Assembly (NCBI RefSeq): GCF_002770595.1
Contig: NZ_CP022986.1
Coordinates: 2,604,001-2,668,000 of the forward strand
Direction: 5' to 3'
Length of the DNA: 64,000 nt
Source of the DNA: Chryseobacterium camelliae
Lineage (GTDB): Bacteria; Bacteroidota; Bacteroidia; Flavobacteriales; Weeksellaceae
This document shows positions 27,744 through 36,594 of this stretch, piece after piece. The first letter of the stretch is position 1. Every line of letters begins with the position of its first letter. The notes under the pieces were generated by a model. It was not told the origin of the DNA. It did no database searches and saw only the letters and a list, made by a program, of their open reading frames with translations. Position numbers and translations under genes: made by a program.

Positions 27744-28118
27744 ATGACGAATTTTACCTATCCCAGAGCCGAAAAACTTAAGAAAAATACTGAAATTTCC
27801 CTGCTTTTTGAAAAAGGCAGATGGAAAACGCATGGGAACCTGAGAATCATAGTCCTGAAAAATAAACCTTCTGCTCCCATAGAAGAGGGTAAATTTGCCG
27901 TATCGGTCTCCAAGAAATTTTTTAAGAAAGCGGTACACAGAAACAGGATCAAAAGGCTGTTGCGTGAATGTTACCGCTTGAACAAGGGTCTTTTCAGGGA
28001 CGCTTTCGGAGAGCAGTCTATCGCCATGCTGTTCTGGGCATCGCCGGAACTGCCTGCACAATTCCGGGATGTTGAGGCACAGTTCATCAGCCTTTGCCGG
28101 TCGCAGAAGAAACCCTGA
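27744..28118 (+). CDS. rnpA: Ribonuclease P protein component
   Basis: Protein subunit of RNase P, which matures the 5' ends of tRNAs with the RNA subunit. At 124 residues it has normal length. The RNA-binding signature KKAVHRNRIKRLLRECYR (about 59-76) and the N-terminal FTYPRAEKLKK are diagnostic. rpmH, usually adjacent in other phyla, is absent. A near-consensus -7 sequence TATCTTTA lies at 27727-27734. A very long hairpin terminates the gene. Confidence 0.96.
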   Translation: MTNFTYPRAEKLKKNTEISLLFEKGRWKTHGNLRIIVLKNKPSAPIEEGKFAVSVSKKFFKKAVHRNRIKRLLRECYRLNKGLFRDAFGEQSIAMLFWASPELPAQFRDVEAQFISLCRSQKKP

Positions 28119-28173
28119 TCCTCTGATCCACAAATAAAATTATGAACTTACATCTGCACATGCAGATTCAGTA

Positions 28174-28222
28174 TAAACTAAAATATGGCGGCGGAAAAAT
28201 TCCGCCGCCGTATTTTAGTTTA
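28174..28222. terminator. Long bidirectional hairpin terminator after rnpA
   Basis: Two 23-base arms around an AAA loop with a single mismatch (U-G on the plus strand). The G+C-rich core GGCGGCGG sits at the loop end and an A/T-rich base TAAACTAAAATA at the foot, which supplies T-rich tails both ways. It lies between convergent genes. Confidence 0.85.
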
Positions 28223-28260
28223 TTATCTATATAAGAATAATGGCGATCAAATAATCATGA

Positions 28261-30624
28261 TCAGCCTTTTGTCCGGAAATCTTTAATTTCTTTGATCCTG
28301 TTTTCAAAATGCTCTTTCTTATCAGGATATTTATTGATCAGGATTTCAAAGGCCTTGATGGCTTTTGTATAGAGCTTCTGCTCAAAATACAGGTTAGCCA
28401 GGGTCTCCGTCATCAAATGGGAAATATCATCGTTCTTTTCCCGGATCACGAAGCTGCTTTCTTCCTTCAGCTGGCTTATTCTCGGATTGTTCTCAATAAA
28501 AGCTTCAATGACTTTATTCTTGATTTCCGTTTTTTCCTTTTCAGGTTCCTGGGGCCTGTCTATTTTCAGCCAGCTTTGCCAGGTATTGATGAATCCCGGC
28601 ACATTGCTGTCTGCCGGGTTCTGTACAGGTTTAGGAGATGCATCTGCAGGCTTTTCTCCGCGCTGCTCCTCTTTCTTACCCTGGTCAACGGTCCAGCTGG
28701 AAATATCAGAACTGAAGAATGAGACATTCATGACCGGAACCTGTTCATCATTTTCTTTAACTTCAGGTGCTTCAGGATCCTCTTTTAGAGGTTCATTATG
28801 GCTTTCCATGTCTTCTGAATGGTCTGCTTCCAGCGTTAATGGCATCTCTGGTGCAGGTGATACTCCCGATTTATCACGGCTTTCAGGCTCCGGAGCCGGT
28901 TCCTTTTGCTGTTGAGGAATTTCTGCTGCTTTACTGATCAGGGAATCCGGAATATGGGTTTCAAAGTTCATGGGTTTCCATGCCGCAGCCGGTTGTTCAG
29001 TTGGAGATTCTTCCACAGTTTCCTGAACCGCATTTTCTTCTTGGGCATCTTGCTGTTCTGCTCCGGAAAGTGATTGCTTTGTATGGACTTCTTTATTTTC
29101 TTCTTGAGATTGCCCAGTTATACCGGCAGTTTCGGGCATATGGAGAGGCTCGTGCTTTTCCTCTTCCGTATCTGCCACAACGAAGCTTTGCGTTTCTGCG
29201 AAACTGATTTCATGTGCGGAATCCTCATCCTCTTTTTCTGCCTGTATTTCCGGGGTGCTCCTGGAGGATTTCATTTTTTTCTCTACTTCTTCAATCAGGC
29301 GCCTCATTTCCTCTTCATGTTTGTTGACGGATGGCTGGGCAGGAACAGGTTCCGGCTGATCTTTATAAACAGCCTGGATCTGGACATCCGGCATGAAAGA
29401 ATCCATTCCGTGAAAGCTTAGTTCGGCTTTGTCCTCAACCTTCTCTTCTGTCTTTTCAGAATCGATTTTATCCTCGCTGATCATTTTTTCATGCGTAAAA
29501 TTCAATCCTTTTTCATCCGCTTTTGCCTCAACAGATGAAGCCTGCTCACCTGCATTATTTCCTTCAGCGCTGGTATCCGGCAAGAAAGCTTCTGTTTCCT
29601 TAAAGCTGACCTCTGAAGGATCGGTTATTGTTTCCTTGATAACCTCTTCCGGCTTTTCTTCCCGATTAATGACTGCATCTGAAGAAAATTCCGTCATTGC
29701 TTCAGCGGCCAAAGTTTCTTCGGGCTGTTCCTGATCATTATTTCCTTCTTCACTTTTGCTGGTGCTGGTTTCCGGCGAAGGTTCCGTTTCCTTAAAGCTG
29801 ACCTCTGAAGGATCGGTTATTGTTTCCTTTATAACCTCTTCAGGTTTTTCTTCACGGTTAATGACTGCATCTGAAGAGAATTCTGTCACGCTTTCAGTGG
29901 CAACAGGTTCTTCAGGATTTTCCTGTTTCTCGGCTGCACTGTTTTCTTCCAGATTTGCCGGGTCAGTTGAAATCAACTCCTCAGCATCATGTATTAAAAC
30001 AGATTGATCTTCCTGCCCGTTTGTTTCTTCTTCAATTCCTGAAGGTGCATGAGTATGTTCCGGTTGTTTAGGTTGGGGTTTCTGGGTGACGATAACTCCG
30101 GATTCCAGTGTAGATTCAAGGTCTATGACTTCATGGTCATGGTCATCCATGAAATTTTCTTCCCCTTCAAACAGGATCCTGTTGCGCTCCCCATTCGCAT
30201 AAACATGCTTTATTTCCGGTTTTGGCGCAGGCTGGAGGTACGATGTTTCCTGATGGTTTTCAGCAGCGGCTGTATTTTCTTCCGTTTTCTCTTCCCTTTT
30301 TATCGGGAAGCTGCCTTTATTATATGAGTATTTAAAATTCTGCGGAGCCTCCGTTCTTTTCTCTTGTGCTGCGGGCTCTTTCTGCTTCTGCTGCATTTTC
30401 CCGTTGATCAGCTGATAAAGTATTTTCTTATCAGTAGTATAAGCGGCAGTGGTAGCCAGCTCTTTCTGGTAATTGTCTTTATCGTGCAGGTGAACGCCAT
30501 ACAGATGCAGTGCCCTGATATTCTGAACATAGGGAAAAGAATTGATTTCTTCTTTCAGAAGGGTTAAATCTTCCGGCTGAATATTTTTAGGCTCTTTTAA
30601 TAATTCTAAAACTCTAGGATTCAT
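28261..30624 (-). CDS. Large acidic repeat protein with C-terminal TPR region
   Basis: Unknown function. The 787-residue product has an N-terminal ~90-residue helical region (LLKEEINSFPYVQNIRALHL), no signal peptide, then ~550 residues of low-complexity, Glu-rich and probably disordered sequence, and a C-terminal TPR-like helical segment (TLANLYFEQKLYTKAIKAFE, LINKYPDKKEHF). Two adjacent 64-residue copies with the shared core KPEEVIKETITDPSEV lie at about 230-345. SFxxTxxF-type short motifs recur (EVSFKETEAFLPD, ISFAETQSFVV, LSFHGMDSFMPD). The gene starts one base after the lptE stop and ends the operon. Confidence 0.8.
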   Translation of the reverse strand: MNPRVLELLKEPKNIQPEDLTLLKEEINSFPYVQNIRALHLYGVHLHDKDNYQKELATTAAYTTDKKILYQLINGKMQQKQKEPAAQEKRTEAPQNFKYSYNKGSFPIKREEKTEENTAAAENHQETSYLQPAPKPEIKHVYANGERNRILFEGEENFMDDHDHEVIDLESTLESGVIVTQKPQPKQPEHTHAPSGIEEETNGQEDQSVLIHDAEELISTDPANLEENSAAEKQENPEEPVATESVTEFSSDAVINREEKPEEVIKETITDPSEVSFKETEPSPETSTSKSEEGNNDQEQPEETLAAEAMTEFSSDAVINREEKPEEVIKETITDPSEVSFKETEAFLPDTSAEGNNAGEQASSVEAKADEKGLNFTHEKMISEDKIDSEKTEEKVEDKAELSFHGMDSFMPDVQIQAVYKDQPEPVPAQPSVNKHEEEMRRLIEEVEKKMKSSRSTPEIQAEKEDEDSAHEISFAETQSFVVADTEEEKHEPLHMPETAGITGQSQEENKEVHTKQSLSGAEQQDAQEENAVQETVEESPTEQPAAAWKPMNFETHIPDSLISKAAEIPQQQKEPAPEPESRDKSGVSPAPEMPLTLEADHSEDMESHNEPLKEDPEAPEVKENDEQVPVMNVSFFSSDISSWTVDQGKKEEQRGEKPADASPKPVQNPADSNVPGFINTWQSWLKIDRPQEPEKEKTEIKNKVIEAFIENNPRISQLKEESSFVIREKNDDISHLMTETLANLYFEQKLYTKAIKAFEILINKYPDKKEHFENRIKEIKDFRTKG
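29599..29982 (-). repeat. Tandem 192-bp coding repeat (2 copies)
   Basis: Two in-frame 192-base units, starting at 29599 and 29791, share long near-identical stretches and encode 64 residues each. They differ by scattered, mostly synonymous changes, with more divergence toward the far end of each unit. Confidence 0.85.
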
Positions 30625-30625
30625 C

Positions 30626-31174
30626 TTACCAGTTTGCTACAATATCGTTAAATATCTTATTAATAATTCTCTCTGTAACCAGCTTTACCTGAGAAGTTTC
30701 TATATCACTCTGCGAGAGGTTGTTATTGAATACCGCTTCATCGGAATAGGTCCTGTCAAAACTGAGTTCCGGATGCAGCTTATTTTCATAATGAACTTTT
30801 ACGGTAATGGTCAGTTTATTCTGGGATTCATTGATGACCCCTCCGGTATTGGTTGATGTGGTCGTGGAGCTGATCGTGGTAGGTGTAATGGAATAATCCG
30901 TAATCTCTCCTTCCACCAGGATGTCCGGGTTTTCCTTGGTTCCTTTCAGCGTTGTCCTCTGCAAAAACCGGTTCTGAATATCCGTTGAAAACTGCTGCGA
31001 TAAGGTTGGATTGACCAAAGCGGCATTATTCGGAAATTCATTGATCTGGATCGTCTTTTCATCCGTAAGAGAGGATCCGGTAAAGCTGTAACAGGAATGA
31101 AGCATTCCCATGCAGAATACCAGCAGGAAAGAGATCCTGAGGTACCGGGTACCCTGTTTTTTATTAATATTCAT
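30626..31174 (-). CDS. lptE: LptE-family lipopolysaccharide transport lipoprotein
   Basis: Outer membrane lipoprotein that partners LptD in delivering lipopolysaccharide to the cell surface. 182 residues; signal peptide with lipobox MLHSC, then the LptE pattern CYSFTGSSL and TIQINEFPNNAALVNPTLSQ, and a C-terminal ERIINKIFNDIVANW. This is the Bacteroidota LptE type, weakly similar to E. coli LptE. Its start overlaps the stop of the upstream membrane-protein gene by 11 bases. Confidence 0.88.
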   Translation of the reverse strand: MNINKKQGTRYLRISFLLVFCMGMLHSCYSFTGSSLTDEKTIQINEFPNNAALVNPTLSQQFSTDIQNRFLQRTTLKGTKENPDILVEGEITDYSITPTTISSTTTSTNTGGVINESQNKLTITVKVHYENKLHPELSFDRTYSDEAVFNNNLSQSDIETSQVKLVTERIINKIFNDIVANW

Positions 31175-31859
31175 TTTTTAGTCCTATTTCTGTTATCTCG
31201 TCGTGCTGGATCTGCTGCAAGGCATCTTCAATAGCCATATAATTGCTGGTATATAAAAAAGGAATGGTTAAAAATATCCCGATCCCGCATAGAAGAATAC
31301 CAAGTTGTCCCAGTATGCTTGTGACAATCACCAGTAAAAAGATGGATAATAAATTATTTTTGGTCATTGTAGTAGACATTTTCCATGCTGTTTTAACATC
31401 TTTCACCCCGGCAATTGAAATCAGTCCCGGCATATAGAATGCCTTCAATGCTACGATAACAAACACTACCATAATAATCAGCATATACGGGATCATGATC
31501 GCCGCAAAAACAGGGGAAGGCTCACCATCCGCAGCCCCCGCAATAAATCCAACCAGCATCATAGGGAGATAAATAAGGATTATTCCGGCGAATACAATCA
31601 GCTGCAATATGAAATACGGCACAAAATCGCCGAAATCAAAAATATCTCCCGGGGCAGAAGGCTCCCCTTTCCTTAATTTATGCATATAGCGGTATAAATT
31701 CCCCATTCCCAAAATCCCGCAGAAAGGGATAATATTCATAATAAAGCAAAAGAAATAGGCCAGCAGGATGTTCCCAAAATTGTTTTTATAAAATTCAAAT
31801 CCTCCGTTCAGGTACTTGCTGAAATCGAAATTAACCGGTTTTACGTTAAGTTGCATCAT
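31164..31859 (-). CDS. Polytopic membrane protein of unknown function
   Basis: 231 residues with about five to six transmembrane segments (NILLAYFFCFIMNIIPFCG, YFILQLIVFAGIILIYLPMM, LIIMVVFVIVALKAFY, LLSIFLLVIVTSILGQLGIL). The N-terminal FDFSKYLNGGFEFYKNNFG and mid-loop DVKTAWKMSTTMTKNN resemble DUF975-like integral membrane proteins, which is a tentative match. Two adjacent ATGs start the frame. It sits 3 bases after the sigma-54-type regulator and overlaps lptE, so it belongs to one operon that includes outer-membrane biogenesis. Confidence 0.75.
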   Translation of the reverse strand: MMQLNVKPVNFDFSKYLNGGFEFYKNNFGNILLAYFFCFIMNIIPFCGILGMGNLYRYMHKLRKGEPSAPGDIFDFGDFVPYFILQLIVFAGIILIYLPMMLVGFIAGAADGEPSPVFAAIMIPYMLIIMVVFVIVALKAFYMPGLISIAGVKDVKTAWKMSTTMTKNNLLSIFLLVIVTSILGQLGILLCGIGIFLTIPFLYTSNYMAIEDALQQIQHDEITEIGLKNEY

Positions 31860-31862
31860 AAT

Positions 31863-33146
31863 TTAGTCTTCTAAGTTATATTGTTTTATTTTTCTGTATA
31901 ATGTCCTTTGGGAAATCCCGAGTTCGTCGGCAGCTTTGTTCCTGCGTCCTTTATGTTTTTCCAGCGCCTTGATAATCAGGTCTTTTTCATTATTCTGCAG
32001 CGAAAGAGATTCCGGCCTGTTTTCTTCCACTTCAATGTCCTCGATGTCTTCATAGCTGCTGTCCGGGTTCGAAATGATCGTAGGCGTCTGGATATTGTCC
32101 CGGTCTTCAAAATACAGCAGGGAATTTGACTGGGCAGGCTGCTGCTGGCTCTCCGAAGGCGTATAAATCCTGTTGATCAGGCTTTTCTCATGGCTGCTCA
32201 GATCCGTTCCTTTATTTTTGATCAGCTCTGAAGTTAGGGACTTCAGATCATTGATATCGTTCCGCATATCGAAAAGGATTTTATACATAATTTCCCTTTC
32301 GCTGCCGAAGTCATTCTGTTTTGTATTATTCGGTGTATTAACGACCATGGGCAGGTGGGATTCCATAGGAATATATTCCGCCAGTTTTTCTGCCGTTACC
32401 TTCCGGTTGCGCTCTACCACGGTCATCTGCTCCACCAGGTTTCTCAGCTGGCGTACGTTTCCGGGAAAGGTATAGCTTTCAATATAATGAACACCGCTCG
32501 GCTCCAGTTCAAGCTCGGGCATCCTGTATTTTTCGGCAAAGTCTATGGCGAATTTCCTGAACAGCAGATGGATATCGCCTTTTCTTTCGCGTAAAGGAGG
32601 CATATCGATCTGTACCGTATTCAGACGGTAGTACAGGTCCTCCCGGAACCTGCTGTCCTGAATAGCCTTCATCATGTTCACATTGGTGGCTGCCACGATC
32701 CTTACATTCGTTTTCTGGACCTGTGATGAACCTACTTTCATAAATTCCCCGCTTTCCAAAACCCGTAGAAGGCGTACCTGGGTCTGTAAAGGCAGCTCTC
32801 CTACCTCATCCAGAAAGATGGTTCCGCCGTCTGCCACTTCAAAATACCCTTTCCGGGTAGCCGTAGCTCCTGTAAAGGCACCTTTTTCGTGACCGAATAA
32901 TTCGGAATCAATGGTTCCCTCCGGAATTGCCCCGCAGTTCACCACAATGTATGGCTGATGTTTTCTCCTGGATTCTGAATGAATGATTTTAGGGATAAAT
33001 TCTTTTCCCACACCGCTTTCCCCGATAACCAGAACGGAAATATCCGTAGGCGCTACCTGGATGGCTTTTTCCAGAGCCCGGTTAAGAGCCGGGAAATTCC
33101 CGATGATCCCGAAACGGTTTTTTATATTCTGAAGTTCTGCTGACAT
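31863..33146 (-). CDS. Sigma-54-type AAA+ transcriptional activator
   Basis: Enhancer-binding activator of 427 residues. The AAA+ domain begins almost at the N-terminus (Walker A GESGVGKE at about 43-50), with GHEKGAFTGA, the sigma-54 contact loop, and TIFLDEVGELPLQ. The C-terminus is a Fis-type helix-turn-helix (KGRRNKAADELGISQRTLYR). There is no receiver or sensor domain, so activity must be set by expression or a partner. A polar linker of about 110 residues separates the two domains. The start is 34 bases from a housekeeping -7 element at 33180-33187. It leads the operon with the membrane protein, lptE and the repeat protein. Confidence 0.93.
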   Translation of the reverse strand: MSAELQNIKNRFGIIGNFPALNRALEKAIQVAPTDISVLVIGESGVGKEFIPKIIHSESRRKHQPYIVVNCGAIPEGTIDSELFGHEKGAFTGATATRKGYFEVADGGTIFLDEVGELPLQTQVRLLRVLESGEFMKVGSSQVQKTNVRIVAATNVNMMKAIQDSRFREDLYYRLNTVQIDMPPLRERKGDIHLLFRKFAIDFAEKYRMPELELEPSGVHYIESYTFPGNVRQLRNLVEQMTVVERNRKVTAEKLAEYIPMESHLPMVVNTPNNTKQNDFGSEREIMYKILFDMRNDINDLKSLTSELIKNKGTDLSSHEKSLINRIYTPSESQQQPAQSNSLLYFEDRDNIQTPTIISNPDSSYEDIEDIEVEENRPESLSLQNNEKDLIIKALEKHKGRRNKAADELGISQRTLYRKIKQYNLED

Positions 33147-33179
33147 GTTTAATTAAGGTTTAATTGCCGGTCTTGCGAC

Positions 33180-33187
33180 CAAAGTTA
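33180..33187 (-). promoter_or_regulatory. -7 element of the AAA+ activator-lptE operon
   Basis: Minus strand TAACTTTG, exact TAnnTTTG, 34 bases before the activator ATG. The element overlaps the region just after the miaB stop. Confidence 0.5.
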
Positions 33188-33194
33188 ATTCAAG

Positions 33195-34631
33195 TTATTG
33201 AACGGTCTCCCCTAAAAGCGTGCCCTGTGTATTGTCGAAGACAAAAACGTTCACAATGTCACCTATCTTCTGTCCTTCTAGTTTATCGAATACACAAACG
33301 GCATTCTGGGAATTCCTTCCCTTCCACTGGTTCTCATTCTTCTTTGAAGTTCCTTCAATAAGTACCTGATGTGTCTTTCCTACATACGACTTCATCCTGT
33401 TCCTGGAAAGTTCGCCCTGCAAAGCAATCACTTCTGCCAGACGCCTCTGCTTGATGTCTGCAGGGATATTATCTTCCATTTTCTTATGGGCAGGCGTTCC
33501 GGGACGTTCCGAATAGGCAAACATATATCCGTAATCGTATTCCACTTCCTTCATCAGGCTCAATGTATCCTGGTGGTCTTCTTCGGTTTCATTGCAGAAC
33601 CCTACGATCATATCCTGAGAGAATGCGATGTCCGGAACAATCTCCTTTGCTTTTCTGATCAGCTCCAGGTATTCTTCACGCGTGTGCTGGCGGTTCATGG
33701 CCAGAAGCATATTGTTGCTTCCGCTCTGTACCGGAAGGTGCACATATTTGCAGATATTCTCATGTTTGGCGATCATCCTGAATACGTCAAGGCTCATATC
33801 CTGAGGGTTTGAAGTAGAAAAACGGATCCTCATTTCCGGTACTGCTAAAGCCACCATGTCCAGCAGCTGGGCAAAATTAACAGCAGTAAGCTTCTGCATT
33901 TCCGAAGCTTTGGCGAAGTCCTTTTTCGGCCCTCCTCCATACCACAGATAAGAGTCTACGTTCTGCCCCAAAAGGGTAATTTCTTTATAGCCGCTGTCAC
34001 GTAAGCTTTTACATTCTTCGATGATAGAGTGCGGGTCGCGGCTTCTTTCGCGCCCCCTCGTGAAAGGCACCACGCAGAAGGTACACATATTATCGCATCC
34101 CCTGGTAATGGTAACATAGGCAGTAACACCGTTGCCACCCAGACGCACAGGATTGATGCCTGCATAGGTTTCCTCTTTGGAAAGGATTACGTTGATGGCA
34201 TCCCTGCCGTCTTCGGTTTCTTTCAGAAGGTTTGGCAGATCCCGGTAAGCATCAGGGCCTACCACAAGGTCTACCAGCTGTTCCTCTTCAAGGAATTTGG
34301 TTTTCAACCTTTCTGCCATGCATCCTAAAACCCCTACCGTCATATTCGGCCGCTCCTTTTTAAGGTTTTTAAACTGGGAAAGCCTCATCCTTACGGTCTG
34401 CTCCGCTTTTTCACGGATAGAGCATGTATTCAGAAGGATAAGGTCTGCCTCCTCCACTTTCAGGGTAGTATTATATCCCTGTTCATTAAGGATAGAAGCC
34501 ACAATCTCAGAATCTGAAAAATTCATCTGGCAGCCATAGCTTTCCAGAAAAAGTTTCTTGGAGTTGCCGGATCTTTCTGCAATGGCAAACGCTTCTCCCT
34601 GTTTGGTTTCGTCTATATATTTTTCCTGCAC
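33195..34631 (-). CDS. miaB: tRNA-i6A37 methylthiotransferase MiaB
   Basis: Radical-SAM enzyme adding a methylthio group to isopentenyl-A37 of tRNAs reading UNN codons. 478 residues, normal length. The N-terminal UPF0004 domain begins at ESYGCQMNFSDSE with the first cluster cysteine, continued by NTCSIREKAEQ and GVLGCMAER. The radical-SAM triad is RGCDNMCTFC (about 182-191). A TRAM domain ends the protein. No ATG is available at the right place: the frame starts with GTG, about 70 bases from the -7 element at 34702-34709. Confidence 0.96.
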   Translation of the reverse strand: MQEKYIDETKQGEAFAIAERSGNSKKLFLESYGCQMNFSDSEIVASILNEQGYNTTLKVEEADLILLNTCSIREKAEQTVRMRLSQFKNLKKERPNMTVGVLGCMAERLKTKFLEEEQLVDLVVGPDAYRDLPNLLKETEDGRDAINVILSKEETYAGINPVRLGGNGVTAYVTITRGCDNMCTFCVVPFTRGRERSRDPHSIIEECKSLRDSGYKEITLLGQNVDSYLWYGGGPKKDFAKASEMQKLTAVNFAQLLDMVALAVPEMRIRFSTSNPQDMSLDVFRMIAKHENICKYVHLPVQSGSNNMLLAMNRQHTREEYLELIRKAKEIVPDIAFSQDMIVGFCNETEEDHQDTLSLMKEVEYDYGYMFAYSERPGTPAHKKMEDNIPADIKQRRLAEVIALQGELSRNRMKSYVGKTHQVLIEGTSKKNENQWKGRNSQNAVCVFDKLEGQKIGDIVNVFVFDNTQGTLLGETVQ

Positions 34632-34701
34632 GTTCGTATATTTAAAGTTCTGCCTTCCTGAAATTCAGCTCATTTCCGTTCTGGCAAAACAGTTGAGTTT
34701 G

Positions 34702-34709
34702 CAAAGATA
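34702..34709 (-). promoter_or_regulatory. miaB -7 element
   Basis: Minus strand TATCTTTG, exact consensus. It leaves a leader of about 65 bases before the GTG start. Confidence 0.55.
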
Positions 34710-34766
34710 CAAAATATTGTGACAGAATGGCAGGATTATATTTCATAGAAATTGCTGAAAAATTTA

Positions 34767-35258
34767 TTACAGATCGGTAGCAATGGAAGTGAGGTTCATC
34801 TTTATTTTCACTTGAGAGGCTACTGGTTTTCCGTTGCAGCTGGCGGGCATCCAGTTCTTTTTGATCCTGCGCATAATGTATTTCATATCGTCAAAAAAAA
34901 CCTGGCTGTTGGCAACCTGTGGAGAGCCTTCGATACCGGTTACTTTCCCGTCTTCGTCTATAGTCAGCGTAAAAGTAAAATCTCCGTTAAGAACATAAAA
35001 ATCCGTATTCAGGTACACGTACATATTTTTTCTCAGCATTTCTTTGTATGCCGGGATTCCGCCCTCAATATCGGCCGCTTTGAAATCGTTGCAGTTTCTG
35101 ACGGCCACCTGGAAGAACGGCTCCTTAATATCTATCTTCAGAATATTTTTATTGTTGCTGCTTTCGTTCATAAAGGTATCATCCCTGTCTTCAACATCAT
35201 ATTGTGCCAAGCAGAAATTTGCCATTAAAAGCCCGAAGAACAAGATTACCATTTTCAT
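34767..35258 (-). CDS. Exported protein with TonB C-terminal-like domain
   Basis: 163 residues starting at the ATG at 35258, which begins a signal peptide (MKMVILFFGLLMANFCLAQ). The C-terminal ~75 residues (FTLTIDEDGKVTGIEGSPQ, IMRRIKKNWMPASCNGKPV) have the strand-helix-strand pattern of the TonB C-terminal domain, in which xxxWxPxxxxGKPV is characteristic. There is no membrane anchor or proline-rich linker, so it is not a full TonB; such stand-alone domains occur in Flavobacteria without known role. A -7 element at 35282-35289 supports the start. Confidence 0.75.
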   Translation of the reverse strand: MKMVILFFGLLMANFCLAQYDVEDRDDTFMNESSNNKNILKIDIKEPFFQVAVRNCNDFKAADIEGGIPAYKEMLRKNMYVYLNTDFYVLNGDFTFTLTIDEDGKVTGIEGSPQVANSQVFFDDMKYIMRRIKKNWMPASCNGKPVASQVKIKMNLTSIATDL

Positions 35259-35281
35259 AATCAAGATTGTTTTGTCTGTAA

Positions 35282-35289
35282 CAAATTTA
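35282..35289 (-). promoter_or_regulatory. -7 element of the TonB-like gene
   Basis: Minus strand TAAATTTG, exact consensus, 24 bases before the ATG. Confidence 0.5.
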
Positions 35290-35315
35290 AATTTTTCCTC
35301 AAGTTGGAAAAAGAA

Positions 35316-35340
35316 AAACTTCATAGATCATATGAAGTTT
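35316..35340 (-). terminator. Terminator of the poxB-MFS operon
   Basis: Stem AAACTTCATA / TATGAAGTTT with a five-base loop, followed on the minus strand by a T-rich tail, 22 bases past the MFS stop. Confidence 0.75.
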
Positions 35341-35361
35341 CCTTTATGTTGACTCCAATAC

Positions 35362-36594
35362 TCAGTTCGCTGCAACATTTACTTTTCTGCCTGTCTCCCT
35401 AAGCAGTAATGAAATGAAAATAGCGAGTACAATCCCTGCAATCCAGAACAGAACCGAATGCTGAAAATGTATATTTCCGGGTTCTATTCCGAGACTCTTC
35501 CCAAACCATCTGCTGAATACAGGATTAAGCAGCGTCGTTACGCCGAAAGTAATAAAATTAATAGCTCCCGTAGCACTTCCCTTTACATAATCAGGGTTTG
35601 CTTCCTTGATGACGGAATATGGGATCATTGCCGCTCCTGAGCCAATCCCGAGGATAAACATGCTAAACTTAGCCGGATACAGGTCCGGCAGGTAAGCCAG
35701 CTGAAGCAGGCTCAGGATCATCAGGATGGCTCCTCCAGCAAGAACAGGTTTCCTAAGGCCAATTTTATCTGTAATAAAGCCCAGCAACGGACAGCCGAAC
35801 ACCCAGCCGAACGCTACCATAGCACTCGTCATCGCGGCATCGGAAAATTCAAATCCCTTATCTTTCTGGAAAAATGCGACTGCCCAGGTCATGGCAAAAA
35901 TAGTAGTGGGCGCAAACAGCAGCCCGGAAATGATTCCGCACAGCCATGACTGGGGGTTCCTGAAGACGATCTTATAGGGTTCCAGTAAACCCAAAGCCTT
36001 TTCTTCCTGATCATTTTCCTTCGTTTCGCGGGGAATTACAAAAAACAGCACAATGGCTGTGATAAGGGTAATAATCCCGGACCAAAGCCAGAAGGTGTTG
36101 ATGTTCATCCCTTCCTTAATCCATGGTCCAACAACAAACTGTCCGGCAGTTCCGCCAAGCATGCCGATACACTGGGTTACCCCGATGGCGGTTGCAAGGG
36201 ATTTTGAAGAAAAACCTTTGCTCGCCAGGTACACACAGCCGGGAAATGCAAAAGCACATCCTGCACCCTGCAAGAGCCGGCCTGTAATTCCAGCCGCCTG
36301 ACTGGACAGCAGAAACAGCAGGCATCCTATTCCCAGAATGAAGGTACCGGCAAATACGGAACGCTTACCGCCGAATTTATCCAGGGCAATCCCCGCAATA
36401 AGGCTGCACGTGGAATAGGTATAATAATAGGTCCCGACCATACTGATCAGTTTCAGCTCCGTTGTATTGAAGTTACTGACCAGTTCAGGGATCATTACGG
36501 CCGGCGCAGACCTGATGACATAGTCAAGGAAATAGAAAACAAACCCGAAAACCCAGGCAATGACATAATACTTCTTCAGGGATTCGCTAATCAT
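35362..36594 (-). CDS. MFS transporter
   Basis: Major facilitator of 410 residues with twelve hydrophobic segments. The loop after helix 2 is IALDKFGGKRSVF, matching the G-x-L-x-D-R-x-G-R-K/R-motif in modified form, and the repeat motif in the second half is FITDKIGLRKPVL. Substrate is unknown; it resembles the organic anion/sugar-phosphate branch. Its ATG overlaps the poxB stop (ATGA), so translation is coupled and a link to pyruvate or acetate metabolism is plausible. Confidence 0.87.
   Translation of the reverse strand: MISESLKKYYVIAWVFGFVFYFLDYVIRSAPAVMIPELVSNFNTTELKLISMVGTYYYTYSTCSLIAGIALDKFGGKRSVFAGTFILGIGCLLFLLSSQAAGITGRLLQGAGCAFAFPGCVYLASKGFSSKSLATAIGVTQCIGMLGGTAGQFVVGPWIKEGMNINTFWLWSGIITLITAIVLFFVIPRETKENDQEEKALGLLEPYKIVFRNPQSWLCGIISGLLFAPTTIFAMTWAVAFFQKDKGFEFSDAAMTSAMVAFGWVFGCPLLGFITDKIGLRKPVLAGGAILMILSLLQLAYLPDLYPAKFSMFILGIGSGAAMIPYSVIKEANPDYVKGSATGAINFITFGVTTLLNPVFSRWFGKSLGIEPGNIHFQHSVLFWIAGIVLAIFISLLLRETGRKVNVAAN

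Noticed and set aside
28309-29734. Several open frames on the plus strand opposite the acidic repeat protein
   Set aside because: They mirror the Glu/Ser-rich codons of the real gene, have no start context or -7 element, and translate to low-complexity sequence.
29599-29982. Short tandem repeats considered as a possible CRISPR-like array
   Set aside because: Only two units of 192 bases, in frame and coding; no short palindromic repeats or unique spacers of regular size.
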